A stretch of DNA of 64,000 nt from an uncultured Acetobacteraceae bacterium (lineage in GTDB: Bacteria; Pseudomonadota; Alphaproteobacteria; Acetobacterales; Acetobacteraceae): contig CAIRCM010000087.1 in assembly GCA_903877125.1 (NCBI GenBank), positions 1-64,000 on the forward strand. Reading direction: 5' to 3'. How positions within the stretch are numbered: position 1 is the stretch's first letter; each line of letters opens with the position of its first letter. The translations under genes and the position numbers were made by a program. The notes under the pieces were generated by a model that saw only the letters and a program-made list of their open reading frames with translations, was not told the DNA's origin and made no database searches. This document shows positions 35,498-43,726 of this stretch, one piece after another.

Positions 35498-37061
35498 ATG
35501 CCAGTTGTTCAACAAGGTGCGATTAACACCACGGCGCTGATCGTGCCCGATCTATATGTGCAGGTGGTCCCACCCCAAAATCTGGTCCTGAATGGCGTTT
35601 CTACAAATATTGTTGGGGTCGTTGGCACGGCTTCCTGGGGGCCGGTCAGTCAGCCAGTTATCGTTTCGACAATGGCTGACTATGGTTCGACGTTCGGTCC
35701 AGTGGTCGCCCGTGCTTATGACATGGGAACCCATGTTGCGACCGCTGTACAGCAGGGTGCACAGGACTTCCGATGTGTGCGGGTAACCGACGGCTCCGAC
35801 ACCGCCGCCGAGGCAAGCCCCCCGGGCTCGACGGTCACGTTCACAGCGATCTACACAGGGTCCTTAGGTAACCAGATTGCGGTCGCACTGCAGACGGGAT
35901 CGCGTTCCTCCACCTGGCGTCTAGTGGTCGCGCTGCCCGGTTGTTTACCGGAATTATACGACAATATTGGTGGCACTGGGGCCACGTTCTGGGCCAACCT
36001 CGCGATGGCAGTCAATGTCGGACAAGGTCCGCAGCGCGGACCGTCCCAGTTGATCAAGATGAACGCTGGCGGTGCAACCGTGGCTCCGTCTGCGTTCACT
36101 TTGACGCTAGGCAGCGCCGTGCCGGGCACCGATGGTGTATCAGGTGTGGGGACCCCACAACTTATCGGCCAGGATGGGGCGACGCGTACAGGTCTGTATG
36201 CGCTCCGCGGGCAGGGGTGCGGTATAGCGCTGATCGCGGATATGGCCGACCACACGAGTTGGACGGTTCAGGCTGCTTTCGGCTTACAGGAAGGAATCTA
36301 CATGATTCTGACCGGCCCCGCCGGCGACAACATTCAGAACGCGATTGCCGTGATGCATGCGGCGGGGCTCGACTCCTACGCTGCGAAGTTGATGTTTGGC
36401 GACTGGCTGTGGTGGTCCGATCAAACAAACGGCACTGTTCGCCTCGTGTCGCCCCAGGGGTTCGTGGCCGGACGTCTGGCCAATTTGTCCCCGGAACAAT
36501 CGAGCCTTAACAAGCAGTTGTTCGGCATCCTGGGAAGCCAGAAATCCGGCGTGCCGGGGTCAGGTCAAGCAACATCGTATTCGGACGCCGATCTCTCCGC
36601 GTTGCTGAGTGCTGGTCTCGATGTGATTTCCAACCCACAGCCAGGTGGGAGTTTCTGGGGTGTCAGGGGGGGGGCGCAACTCTTCGTCCAATGTGGCGAT
36701 CAATGGTGACAATTACACGAGGCTCACGAACTACATTGCCGCCACTCTTTCGGCGGGTATGGGCATTTACGTGGGACGGCTTATCAATGCGACTCTGCTT
36801 CGCCAAATTCGCGCGACGCTCTTGTCATTCCTGCAGAACATGCTGAGTCAGGGTATGCTTGGCAGTGTCACCGGTGCGCTGCCCTTCAGCGTCATTTGCG
36901 ACGCATCGAACAATCCGGCCAGCAGAACGGGACTGGGATACGTCCAGGCCGACATTCAGGTGCAGTACCAAGCGATCAACGAGATTTTCCTTATCAACCT
37001 CGAAGGCGGGCAAACGGTAAGTGTGTCGACGCAGACCCTACCTTCCGGCCAGCCAGCGTAA
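35498..37061 (+). pseudogene. Phage tail sheath protein, frameshifted at a G9 tract
   Basis: The first frame reads MPVVQQGAINTTALIVPDLY to GSFWGVRGG and the second continues as RNSSSNVAINGDNYTRLTNY, AATLSAGMGIYVGR and on to LPSGQPA. FWGxRGG-x-NSSS-x-x-x-NGDNYTR is the conserved C-terminal block of myovirus sheath subunits. The break is at nine G residues, 36666-36674; eight would give one frame of about 520 codons. As read, the protein ends 12 residues later (AQLFVQCGDQW) and lacks its tube-facing C-terminal domain, which is needed for sheath assembly. Same polarity and same tract length as the portal lesion. Confidence 0.87.
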
Positions 37062-37073
37062 CGGGAGCAGCAC

Positions 37074-37502
37074 GTGTCATTTACAGCTTTCTCGGTTGGT
37101 CGAGACACCCAACTGGTGGTCATGGTACCATCGGGGCGCATCGATCTGACCTATGTTACTGCCTTTGAAAGCCACCAGCTGACCCAGTCGGTCCGGGTCG
37201 CCAGAATGGACGGTGTCAATATGGGTACGGAACTTCCCAAAGGCTGGGAAGGTGCATTCGAGCTCGACCGTGGCAACTCGTCCGTAGACGACTTTATAGC
37301 GGCGATGGAGCAGCAGTATCTCAATGGCGGCGGATCAGTCACCGGGACGATGTATCAGTACATCACAGAGCCGGACGGTTCGACCTCCACCTACCAGTAT
37401 GATGGCGTGTCGTTTCGGCTCGCCAGTTCCGGCACATGGCGCGGCGATGCGAGTGTTAAACAAAAACTAGAGTTCTTTGCTGCTACTCGTCGGAGGATTT
37501 GA
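37074..37502 (+). CDS. Phage tail tube protein
   Basis: A 142-residue protein after the sheath gene, the normal tube position, with GTG start preceded by GGGAGCAGCAC. Blocks: SVRVARMDGVNMGTELPKGW, EGAFELDRGNSSVDDFIAAM and TYQYDGVSFRLASSGTWRGD, ending VKQKLEFFAATRR; the last pattern (strand with KQKLEF) is typical of tube proteins of this phage type. It polymerises into the inner tube of a contractile tail. Its stop shares a base with the start of the next gene. Confidence 0.78.
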   Translation: MSFTAFSVGRDTQLVVMVPSGRIDLTYVTAFESHQLTQSVRVARMDGVNMGTELPKGWEGAFELDRGNSSVDDFIAAMEQQYLNGGGSVTGTMYQYITEPDGSTSTYQYDGVSFRLASSGTWRGDASVKQKLEFFAATRRRI

Positions 37503-37855
37503 TGACCCCGACCGCTTTGGTTCTGTCGGCGGGCCGCGAGCGTTTGACCGTGACGGATCACGCTAACCGCGTCCTGGTGGTCCGGCGTCTGAACGCGCTG
37601 GATAAGCTTCGCCTCCTAAAGGCTGCGGGTCCGGTGCTTTCCGAGAACCAAGCCTGGCTTGGGGTAGCGATGCTGGCGGCGTCGGTCGTCGAAATCGACG
37701 GTGTGCCGGTCCCCTTGCCGACTACCGAGCAGCAAATCGAGGGGCTGGTGGGTCGGTTGGGAGACGACGGACTGGATGCCGTCGCCGCGCTGCTCGCTGG
37801 GTCGGAAAATTCTGGCGCGGATATGTCGGGAAACTTGCCAGGCACCCCGATCTGA
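37502..37855 (+). CDS. Tail assembly chaperone, zero-frame product
   Basis: A 117-residue protein between tube and tape-measure slot. Segment VLVVRRLNALDKLRLLKAAG is typical of the small chaperone that precedes the tape measure in many phages. The zero frame stops at 37855, but a -1 frame open across this end continues to 38037, so a longer fused product is likely (see next feature). Start TGATG overlap with the tube gene. Confidence 0.65.
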   Translation: MTPTALVLSAGRERLTVTDHANRVLVVRRLNALDKLRLLKAAGPVLSENQAWLGVAMLAASVVEIDGVPVPLPTTEQQIEGLVGRLGDDGLDAVAALLAGSENSGADMSGNLPGTPI

Positions 37856-38037
37856 TCGACTGCTTATATCTGATCAGGAACGGGGTGCCTTTTGACGTTG
37901 CATTCTCTCTACCGACTGACGACCGGCGAGCATTTATTGTTGCTCTTGGCACGCTCGACGGAGGACATTTCGATTGGTCCTCTGGGCGGTGGAGCAGTGA
38001 AGGCTCGCCATCGCGTGACACAGGGCATTGGCAATGA
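37804..38037 (+). CDS. Tail assembly chaperone, probable -1 frameshift extension
   Basis: The -1 frame reads WRGYVGKLARHPDLIDCLY, LIRNGVPFDVAFSLPTDDRR, AFIVALGTLDGGHFDWSS and stops at 38037. The composition is protein-like, with a pattern I associate with the downstream partner in this slot. A possible slip site G GAA AAT lies at 37804-37810 (zero-frame Glu-Asn re-pairing as Gly-Lys codons); it is not the canonical XXXYYYZ form, so the exact position is uncertain, and an independent start cannot be excluded. Programmed -1 shifts at this gene are common in tailed phages. The stop overlaps the ATG of the next gene. Confidence 0.55.
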   Translation, partial: GKFWRGYVGKLARHPDLIDCLYLIRNGVPFDVAFSLPTDDRRAFIVALGTLDGGHFDWSSGRWSSEGSPSRDTGHWQ

Positions 38038-38960
38038 CGGCATTTCCGCCGAGTTACGTGAGATTGACGGCGGGTGTGCTGCGATCGGTCCTCGGCATAG
38101 CACGCCTCAAGACCTCCGCCGCTCATCGACCGAAGACCGGTCGCAGTACCGCGCCCAGCGTCCGAGATTTGAAACAAGATGCCGGGACGCGGGCCTGTTC
38201 GACCAACGACCACGGGGTGCGGGAGGCTTCCACGAAACACGGTGCCGCGGTTCAGCCATTGATTTCGCATCGGCGTCCTGCGGCAACGGCGGTGGGACCA
38301 AGCATCCGCGGCCCGGTTATCCGACAATTGGCCCGAAGGTCTCTAGGCGGATTGGACAAAGGCAATAAAGATCGAGCCCTGTCACCAGTTCGGCTATCCA
38401 GCGCCACTGGATTGAGCAGGATGCGAATACCTGGCCTTTATTCGCGACCCTCGGTAGGCGCGCAGGTGGGGCGCACTGGTCCGGCGGTGCCGAAGCGGTC
38501 CGGGGCCCAGGGGCGTGCAACCGTAGTACCTTCGAGTGGGAGATTGTTCGGCTGCGGGGTTCACTTGCCGGTTGCGGTCGTGCCCCGACCTGCGGCCACC
38601 AGCGTACCACCTAGGCTAGCCGTGGTGGGGCGTACGAATGGCGCCCGAAATCTCGGTTCTATGGCCCCAACGATCGATCGAACATCGTCATCGCCGGTGG
38701 CGCAGATGCGGTTGGTGGCGATGTCACAAGATCAGAGGGCGCTTGCCACCACACTGGGGCGGTCAGGTTCACAACTTGCGGATCCGTCAGCCTCCCCCGA
38801 GGCGGGGACGGTTCCGACCGAGATTCATATCGACGGTCAGTTACTTGGGCAATGGGTGGTTAATCACCTGGAACAGACGCTTACACAGCCTTCGACGTCC
38901 GCGAATTTTGTAACAAACCACGGGCTCCCAACCTGGCCAGGTCAATCGCCCTTTCTTTAA
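38034..38960 (+). CDS. Small protein in the tape-measure slot
   Basis: A 308-residue protein in the position of the tape measure. It begins TAFPPSYVRLTAGVLRSVLG and ends with a segment like tape-measure C termini (EIHIDGQLLGQWVVNHLEQ, then LPTWPGQSPF). The middle is rich in Arg, Pro, Ser and Ala, without the long coiled coils or membrane helices usual in tape measures. Tape measures of contractile tails are usually several hundred residues; at about 1.5 angstrom per residue this would fit a tail of only about 45 nm. It may be a shortened remnant or a distinct protein. No frame break is seen within it. Confidence 0.5.
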   Translation: MTAFPPSYVRLTAGVLRSVLGIARLKTSAAHRPKTGRSTAPSVRDLKQDAGTRACSTNDHGVREASTKHGAAVQPLISHRRPAATAVGPSIRGPVIRQLARRSLGGLDKGNKDRALSPVRLSSATGLSRMRIPGLYSRPSVGAQVGRTGPAVPKRSGAQGRATVVPSSGRLFGCGVHLPVAVVPRPAATSVPPRLAVVGRTNGARNLGSMAPTIDRTSSSPVAQMRLVAMSQDQRALATTLGRSGSQLADPSASPEAGTVPTEIHIDGQLLGQWVVNHLEQTLTQPSTSANFVTNHGLPTWPGQSPFL

Positions 38961-38979
38961 GCAATAAGGTTTCCAGATA

Positions 38980-39714
38980 ATGAGCGGTACCGTCCTCACA
39001 CTCGGACCCGTTGTCTTCCGGGACTTTGAAATTCCGTCCGCGATTTCGTTTGGCGGGCACCAGCGTATGGCAGTTCGGTATCTGACGAACGGGCAGCGTG
39101 TCACCGACCTTCTTGGTCCGGACGACGCGGCGATTTCGTTCAGCGGTGTTTTGTCCGGGCCGAATGCCAGCTCGCGGGCCCAGCAGATCGATGCGCTACG
39201 CACGGTCGGCCAACCGCTGAACCTCAGCTGGGGTGATTTTCTCTATACAGTCGTTATCGAGACATTCTCCGCGGCGTTCGCTAACCAAAGCTGGATTCCT
39301 TACACCATTCGTTGCTCGATATTGAGCAACCCAAACGCCGTCACGGCGGGGATCGCACTGTCGGGGATTGAGGCAGCTCTTTCTTCACTGAATATCCTGT
39401 ACAGTTCCGTGCCAACTGCACTGCTCCCAGTGTCCGACCCGCGCGCGCTGCTTACGCCCAATCCGACGAACGTGACCCCGAACCAAGTAAGCGCGGCTGC
39501 AGCTGTCCTCCAGCAGTCTGCGGTTGCGCTGACGGCAGCGCAACTGGGACAAGAGGCATTGTTGACGAAGACGCCTTTGAGCGGTGGGCCGTCGGTCTCA
39601 GTCTATCCCCGCATATTTGCGACGATGTCGGCAGCCGCGGCGAACATTCAGTTTATGGCGTTCGCACAAGACTGCCTGGGATCAGCGGTTGTGCAACTTA
39701 GTCAGGCCCGTTGA
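38980..39714 (+). CDS. Phage tail protein, gpU-like
   Basis: A 244-residue protein following the tape-measure slot. The N-terminal half shows LGPVVFRDFEIPSAISFGGH, then TDLLGPDDAAISFSGVLSG and RAQQIDALRTVGQPLNLSW, the pattern of P2 gpU-type tail proteins (strand, GPG/D turn, SGVL, and the later IDALR). The C-terminal half is an Ala/Ser-rich helical extension of unknown role. In P2, gpU acts at the tail end in assembly. Followed by gpX after 2 bases. Confidence 0.65.
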   Translation: MSGTVLTLGPVVFRDFEIPSAISFGGHQRMAVRYLTNGQRVTDLLGPDDAAISFSGVLSGPNASSRAQQIDALRTVGQPLNLSWGDFLYTVVIETFSAAFANQSWIPYTIRCSILSNPNAVTAGIALSGIEAALSSLNILYSSVPTALLPVSDPRALLTPNPTNVTPNQVSAAAAVLQQSAVALTAAQLGQEALLTKTPLSGGPSVSVYPRIFATMSAAAANIQFMAFAQDCLGSAVVQLSQAR

Positions 39715-39716
39715 CG

Positions 39717-39908
39717 ATGAGCGGCACAATTATCGTCTTTTCCGGAAATCTTTTTCAGATCGCCGCACAATATCTCGGCGATGCCACGCAATGGATACGG
39801 ATCGCGGAACTCAATCATTTGCGGGACCCGGACATTTATTGCCAAACACAACTGACTCTGCCTTCGGTAGACCCTACGGCTGGGGGTGGCATTGTCGTTC
39901 AGTCTTGA
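39717..39908 (+). CDS. Phage tail protein X (LysM-like)
   Basis: A 63-residue LysM-like protein (IIVFSGNLFQIAAQYLGDAT, then WIRIAELNHLRDPDIYC) as in gpX/tail protein X, which binds the hub in P2-like baseplates. The ATG at 39717 is 2 bases after the gpU-like stop. The 3' end overlaps the gpD-like gene by 23 bases. Confidence 0.75.
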   Translation: MSGTIIVFSGNLFQIAAQYLGDATQWIRIAELNHLRDPDIYCQTQLTLPSVDPTAGGGIVVQS

Positions 39909-40944
39909 CCCTGCGACCGCCCGTACCCCGCGTCTGCGCGCAATACTGAATGACGATACACTCTTGGCCGTGCAAAGCGCGCAGACTACGCACCATGGAT
40001 CATACAGTGCCGCGAGCTACAATCTAGTCGTGCCCATATCGGAAGGTGTCGGCTTGTCTAAGGCGGAGTGGGCAAGTCTGGGGCAAGCACGTGTCAGGAT
40101 CCAGGTCTCGCTGAACCCGAACCAGCCCTTTACCGATCTGGTGGAGGGCTATTGCGATAAGATCCAGATTCATCCGGTGATCGGCTGCGCGCATCTCGCC
40201 GGACGAGATCTCTCGGCATCAATGATCGATAACAAGTCGCCATCGGATTATCAGAACCAAAGTCCCGCGGAAATTGTCCAAGCCATTTGCCAGCGGCATG
40301 GATTGACAGCGGTCGTCACTGCTACGGCAAGTTTCGCCGGCCGTTGTTATGCGGGAAATAGTACGGTTGTTTCTCTTGCCCAATACACGGCCCTCTCGAG
40401 CGATTGGGATGTTCTGGTCTGTCTTGGCCAAACGCTTGGGTTCGACGTGTTTATCGTCGGACACACGTTATATTTCCGACCAAGTATATCCGTATCAGAC
40501 ACGCCCCAATATGTGTACGCTGGCAGCCTGGTAGATCTTTCAATGTTACGAATGTTGCCCCTTTCGGGGGGAAGCACGGTTACGATCTCAAGCTGGAATT
40601 CCGCGCTGGGTGCGAGCGTGACCGCCACGGCGAATTCGGATTCCTCGGGCACTGCGAGTTATTCGGACGGTAAAATTGCGGCTTCGTATTTGGGGATGTT
40701 ACCGAATGCGTCAGTGAGCGAGGCTCAAGCCCTCGCATCCCGGGTCGCCCAGTCAATCAATGCGGAGGCGATGTCGATAGAATTCAGCATGCCAGGCGAT
40801 ATATCGCTGAACACTATGCAGCCGCTCAGGCTCTGTGGTTCGAATACCGCTTTCGACGTTACATACAAGATCGACTGCATTGTTCGAAAATTCCGTCCAC
40901 GATCTGGATTTGTCCAAACAGTCCGGGCCAAATTACTCACGTGA
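39886..40944 (+). CDS. Baseplate hub protein, gpD-like
   Basis: A 352-residue protein of the gpD/gp27-like hub family that forms the trimeric base under the spike. Blocks are SEGVGLSKAEWASLGQARVR, LVEGYCDKIQIHP, LAGRDLSASMIDNKSPSDYQ, and SPAEIVQAICQRHGLTAVVT, as in late control D-type proteins. Start GTG at 39886 inside the X gene; the frame is otherwise intact. Followed by the spike gene after 39 bases. Confidence 0.8.
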   Translation: MALSFSLDPATARTPRLRAILNDDTLLAVQSAQTTHHGSYSAASYNLVVPISEGVGLSKAEWASLGQARVRIQVSLNPNQPFTDLVEGYCDKIQIHPVIGCAHLAGRDLSASMIDNKSPSDYQNQSPAEIVQAICQRHGLTAVVTATASFAGRCYAGNSTVVSLAQYTALSSDWDVLVCLGQTLGFDVFIVGHTLYFRPSISVSDTPQYVYAGSLVDLSMLRMLPLSGGSTVTISSWNSALGASVTATANSDSSGTASYSDGKIAASYLGMLPNASVSEAQALASRVAQSINAEAMSIEFSMPGDISLNTMQPLRLCGSNTAFDVTYKIDCIVRKFRPRSGFVQTVRAKLLT

Positions 40945-40983
40945 AGGGTTTGTTTTACGCCCTTTCGCAAAGGATCCCACACA

Positions 40984-41499
40984 ATGCAGCGGCTCCGCGA
41001 TGCGATAAGAAATCAAGCTGGTTTGGTGAACCGTACCTTGGGACAGCCACGCTTCGGCGTCGTGACGTCCTTCAATCAAGCCAACTACACCGCCCGTGTA
41101 AAGCTCCAACCCGAGGGCACGTTAACTGGTTGGTTGCCAGTGTTGTCGCCATGGACTGGTGGCGGCTGGGGCATGGTGTGCCCCTTGGCGGCTGGCGACC
41201 AGGTACTGGTGGTTCCGCAGGAGGGTAATGCTGAACATGGAGTCGTTGTTGGCAGAATTTATTCAAACCTGTCGACGCCGCCGCAACCACCGAGCGGGGA
41301 GATGTGGATCGTGCATTCGTCGGGTGCCAGTCTTCAATTGAAGGCAAATGGGAGTGTCGCGATATCTGGAGACCTGCATGTCGCGGGTGACGTCTACGAC
41401 AGCCATGGGCCTCTATCGCGTCTCCGTCAGACGTACGACACCCACGTTCATCAGATTCCCGCGGGTGGGACCACCACGCCTCCCAACATTACGGACTAA
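40984..41499 (+). CDS. Baseplate spike protein, gpV-like
   Basis: A 171-residue protein with the OB-fold (RFGVVTSFNQANYTARVKLQ, LPVLSPWTGGGWG, AGDQVLVVPQEGN) and a short beta-helix (LKANGSVAISGDLHVAGDVY). It is the membrane-piercing spike at the baseplate centre of contractile tails. The end reads DTHVHQIPAGGTTTPP. Complete and in frame; a 3-base gap precedes the gpW gene. Confidence 0.85.
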   Translation: MQRLRDAIRNQAGLVNRTLGQPRFGVVTSFNQANYTARVKLQPEGTLTGWLPVLSPWTGGGWGMVCPLAAGDQVLVVPQEGNAEHGVVVGRIYSNLSTPPQPPSGEMWIVHSSGASLQLKANGSVAISGDLHVAGDVYDSHGPLSRLRQTYDTHVHQIPAGGTTTPPNITD

Positions 41500-41502
41500 A
41501 CG

Positions 41503-41886
41503 ATGGCATTGGACATTGGACACGAATGGGCTGGCGACCTGACGGTAGGACCAACCGGCGACCTGAGCGCCGTCGGCGGGTCTGCCGCGGTTACCCAGAG
41601 GATACTGAGGCGGCTGCTTACCAACCCGGGCGATTATATATGGAATCCAATCTATGGGGCGGGACTGCCGGGGTTTGTCGGCACGCCTGAATCGAATGTT
41701 CACATTGGGGCGATTGTGCGACGCCAGATGGCGTTGGAGGCCAGCGTCGCGGCCTCCCCCACCCCCGACGTATCAGTCTTGAGAACCGACGGCACCGGAG
41801 CGGGGAGTTTCGAGGTTACCATTCGGTACGCCGACGCGCCCATCGGGCAGTTGGTTTCAATGACCTTACCGGTAACGGGTAGAACC
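41503..41886 (+). CDS. Baseplate wedge protein, gpW/gp25-like (fused in frame to gpJ)
   Basis: The first 128 residues of a frame that runs on to 42063 are gp25-like: DIGHEWAGDLTVGPTGDLSA, GSAAVTQRILRRLLTNPGDY, WNPIYGAGLPGFVG and QLVSMTLPVTGR. The sequence then meets the methionine of gpJ at 41887 in the same frame. There is no stop between the two, although a TAG occurs one base out of phase at 41880-41882; one base lost before it would explain the fusion. In related phages these are separate genes. The gp25 domain itself looks intact. Confidence 0.7.
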
Positions 41887-43009
41887 ATGCAGCTTTCACT
41901 CCAGACGTTCCAGCAATTGCTGCAACGAATGTCCGCCTCGGTTCAGAGTTCCGCGGGCCAGTTGATCGATTTGTCGGTTGGTTCGCTGCTTAGAGCGATC
42001 CTTGAGGCCAACGCGTCAATTGGATTGTGGATTCAGTGGCTGATCGTCAGACGCTGGCAATGACCCGCGCTGCTACAAGTTCCGGCACGGATCTCGACAG
42101 TTGGATGGCCGATTTTAAGCTTGCGCGGCTACCTGCTACCGCGGCAAGCGGCGTGGCGACGTTCACGCGTCTTTTGACTGCGCAGCCTGCACTGATTCCC
42201 GCGGGAACCCAGGTAAAAACCACGGCTGGTACGGTTGCCTTCGTTGTGGGCGTAGACGTTTCGAATGCCACTTGGCAGCCCGCATCGAATGGTTATCTTA
42301 TGCCATCCGGGGCCGGATCGATCAGCCTGCCTGTTGTCGCGCAAACCCCCGGTTCAATCGGAAATGTAACTGCCGGTGCAGTTTCTGTTATCGCTTCTCC
42401 GGTGCCGGGGGTTGATTCGGTAACCAACCCCACCGCGTTCGGGGGGGGATGCGACGCTGAGAGCGATGCCAAATTCCGGGCTAGGTTCGGCGACTATATT
42501 AATAGCCGATCACGAGCAACTGTTGGCGCGGTCGCATACGCCATTGCATCCTTACAGCAGTCACTGCGGTACAAGATTTTCGAAAACACCAGTGCTTCCA
42601 ATTCTTGGATGCCCGGCCATTTTGTTGTCGTTGTCGATGATGGGGCAGGGAATTTGACCTCGGCATTATCGGCCTGCGTATATGCTGCGGTCGACCAAGT
42701 CAGGCCTGTTGGTTCGACCTTTTCGATCCAGGCACAGCGGTCGTGCCGGTCATGATTGGCATTTCGCTAGGCGCGGGGCAATCCCTGCTGAACTCATCGA
42801 GTGCGTCGCTCATCTCTGTCGCCCTTACCAACTACGTCGAATGCTTGCCGATTGGTTCGACCTTGGCGTTGTCGCGGATCATAGAGGTCGCCTATAGATC
42901 CGGGCACATAGTCCAGAATATCTCGAGCATTTCGATCAACGGATCCTCTGCCGACCTGGTCTGTGCGCCGAACGCGGTGCTACAGGTGCAGTCGGTGACG
43001 GTTCAATAA
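41887..43009 (+). pseudogene. Baseplate protein gpJ-like, broken by two frameshifts
   Basis: Three frames together give one gpJ protein: MQLSLQTFQQLLQRMSASVQ ... WIQWLIVR (to about 42048), then QTLAMTRAATSSGTDLDSWM ... PVGSTFSIQ (to about 42733), then AVVPVMIGISLGAGQSLLNS ... QSVTVQ. Each junction needs one base added, so each looks like a one-base loss. The rebuilt length of about 374 residues suits the family. G8 at 42441-42448 is in frame and not at a break. gpJ proteins form the baseplate wedge periphery; as read no full-length protein is made. Confidence 0.82.
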
Positions 43010-43010
43010 G

Positions 43011-43697
43011 ATGATTGGGAACCAGAAAGACATCGCGCGTCGGCTGCGGTCCGTAATTCCCACTCGATGGTTTGGTGATTCGACGCCAATTCTCGATACG
43101 TTGCTCGGGGCCTTAGGGGCAGGTTGGGCTACCCTTTTCGATCTGCTGCGATATGTCGAGCGACAAACCAGGATAATGACGGCATCGGATATGTGGCTCG
43201 ACCTGGTGGGTCTCGATTTTTTCGGCCCACGGTTGCTCAGAGCGCCGGGACAGTCGGATGAATCCTTTCGGGCAATTCTACTCAAAAACATTTTGCGGCC
43301 CCTAGCTACTCGTAACGCGCTCATCGCGGCATTAACTGACCTGACTGGGCGCGTTCCGACGGTGTTTGAACCGGCCAACCCCTGCGATACCGGGGGCTAC
43401 GGGGGTATTTTGCGGGGAGGCGTTGCAGCCGGGGGCGGTGTTGGCTACGGCACCGCCGGTGGTTGGGGTAACCTCTCGCTCCCGTTCCAATGCTTCGTTA
43501 CAGCATATCGTCCCCATCTCAACGGTGCCGCCAATCTGTCTGGCTGGGCCGTGGCAGCGGCAGGTTATGGCATCGGTGCATTGGAATATGTCGGATCCGA
43601 TATGGCACAGGGGCAAATTACAGATAAATCGATCTTGCAGGAAATCTCCAATGTCTGTCCCGTGGGGATAGTCGTGTGGGCCAGGATTGCCAGCTGA
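43011..43697 (+). CDS. Phage tail protein I-like baseplate protein
   Basis: A 228-residue protein after gpJ, the usual gpI position. The start has RLRSVIPTRWFGDSTPILDT, LGAGWATLFDLLRYVERQTR and WLDLVGLDFFGPRLLRAPGQ, as in gpI-type proteins that link baseplate and fibres. The second half has a glycine-rich loop (GGYGGILRGGVAAGGG) and ILQEISNVCPVGIVVWARI. Complete frame; begins 1 base after the gpJ stop. Confidence 0.68.
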   Translation: MIGNQKDIARRLRSVIPTRWFGDSTPILDTLLGALGAGWATLFDLLRYVERQTRIMTASDMWLDLVGLDFFGPRLLRAPGQSDESFRAILLKNILRPLATRNALIAALTDLTGRVPTVFEPANPCDTGGYGGILRGGVAAGGGVGYGTAGGWGNLSLPFQCFVTAYRPHLNGAANLSGWAVAAAGYGIGALEYVGSDMAQGQITDKSILQEISNVCPVGIVVWARIAS

Positions 43698-43726
43698 GAT
43701 CCCCGATCTTTGGAGTTTGGATCAAT

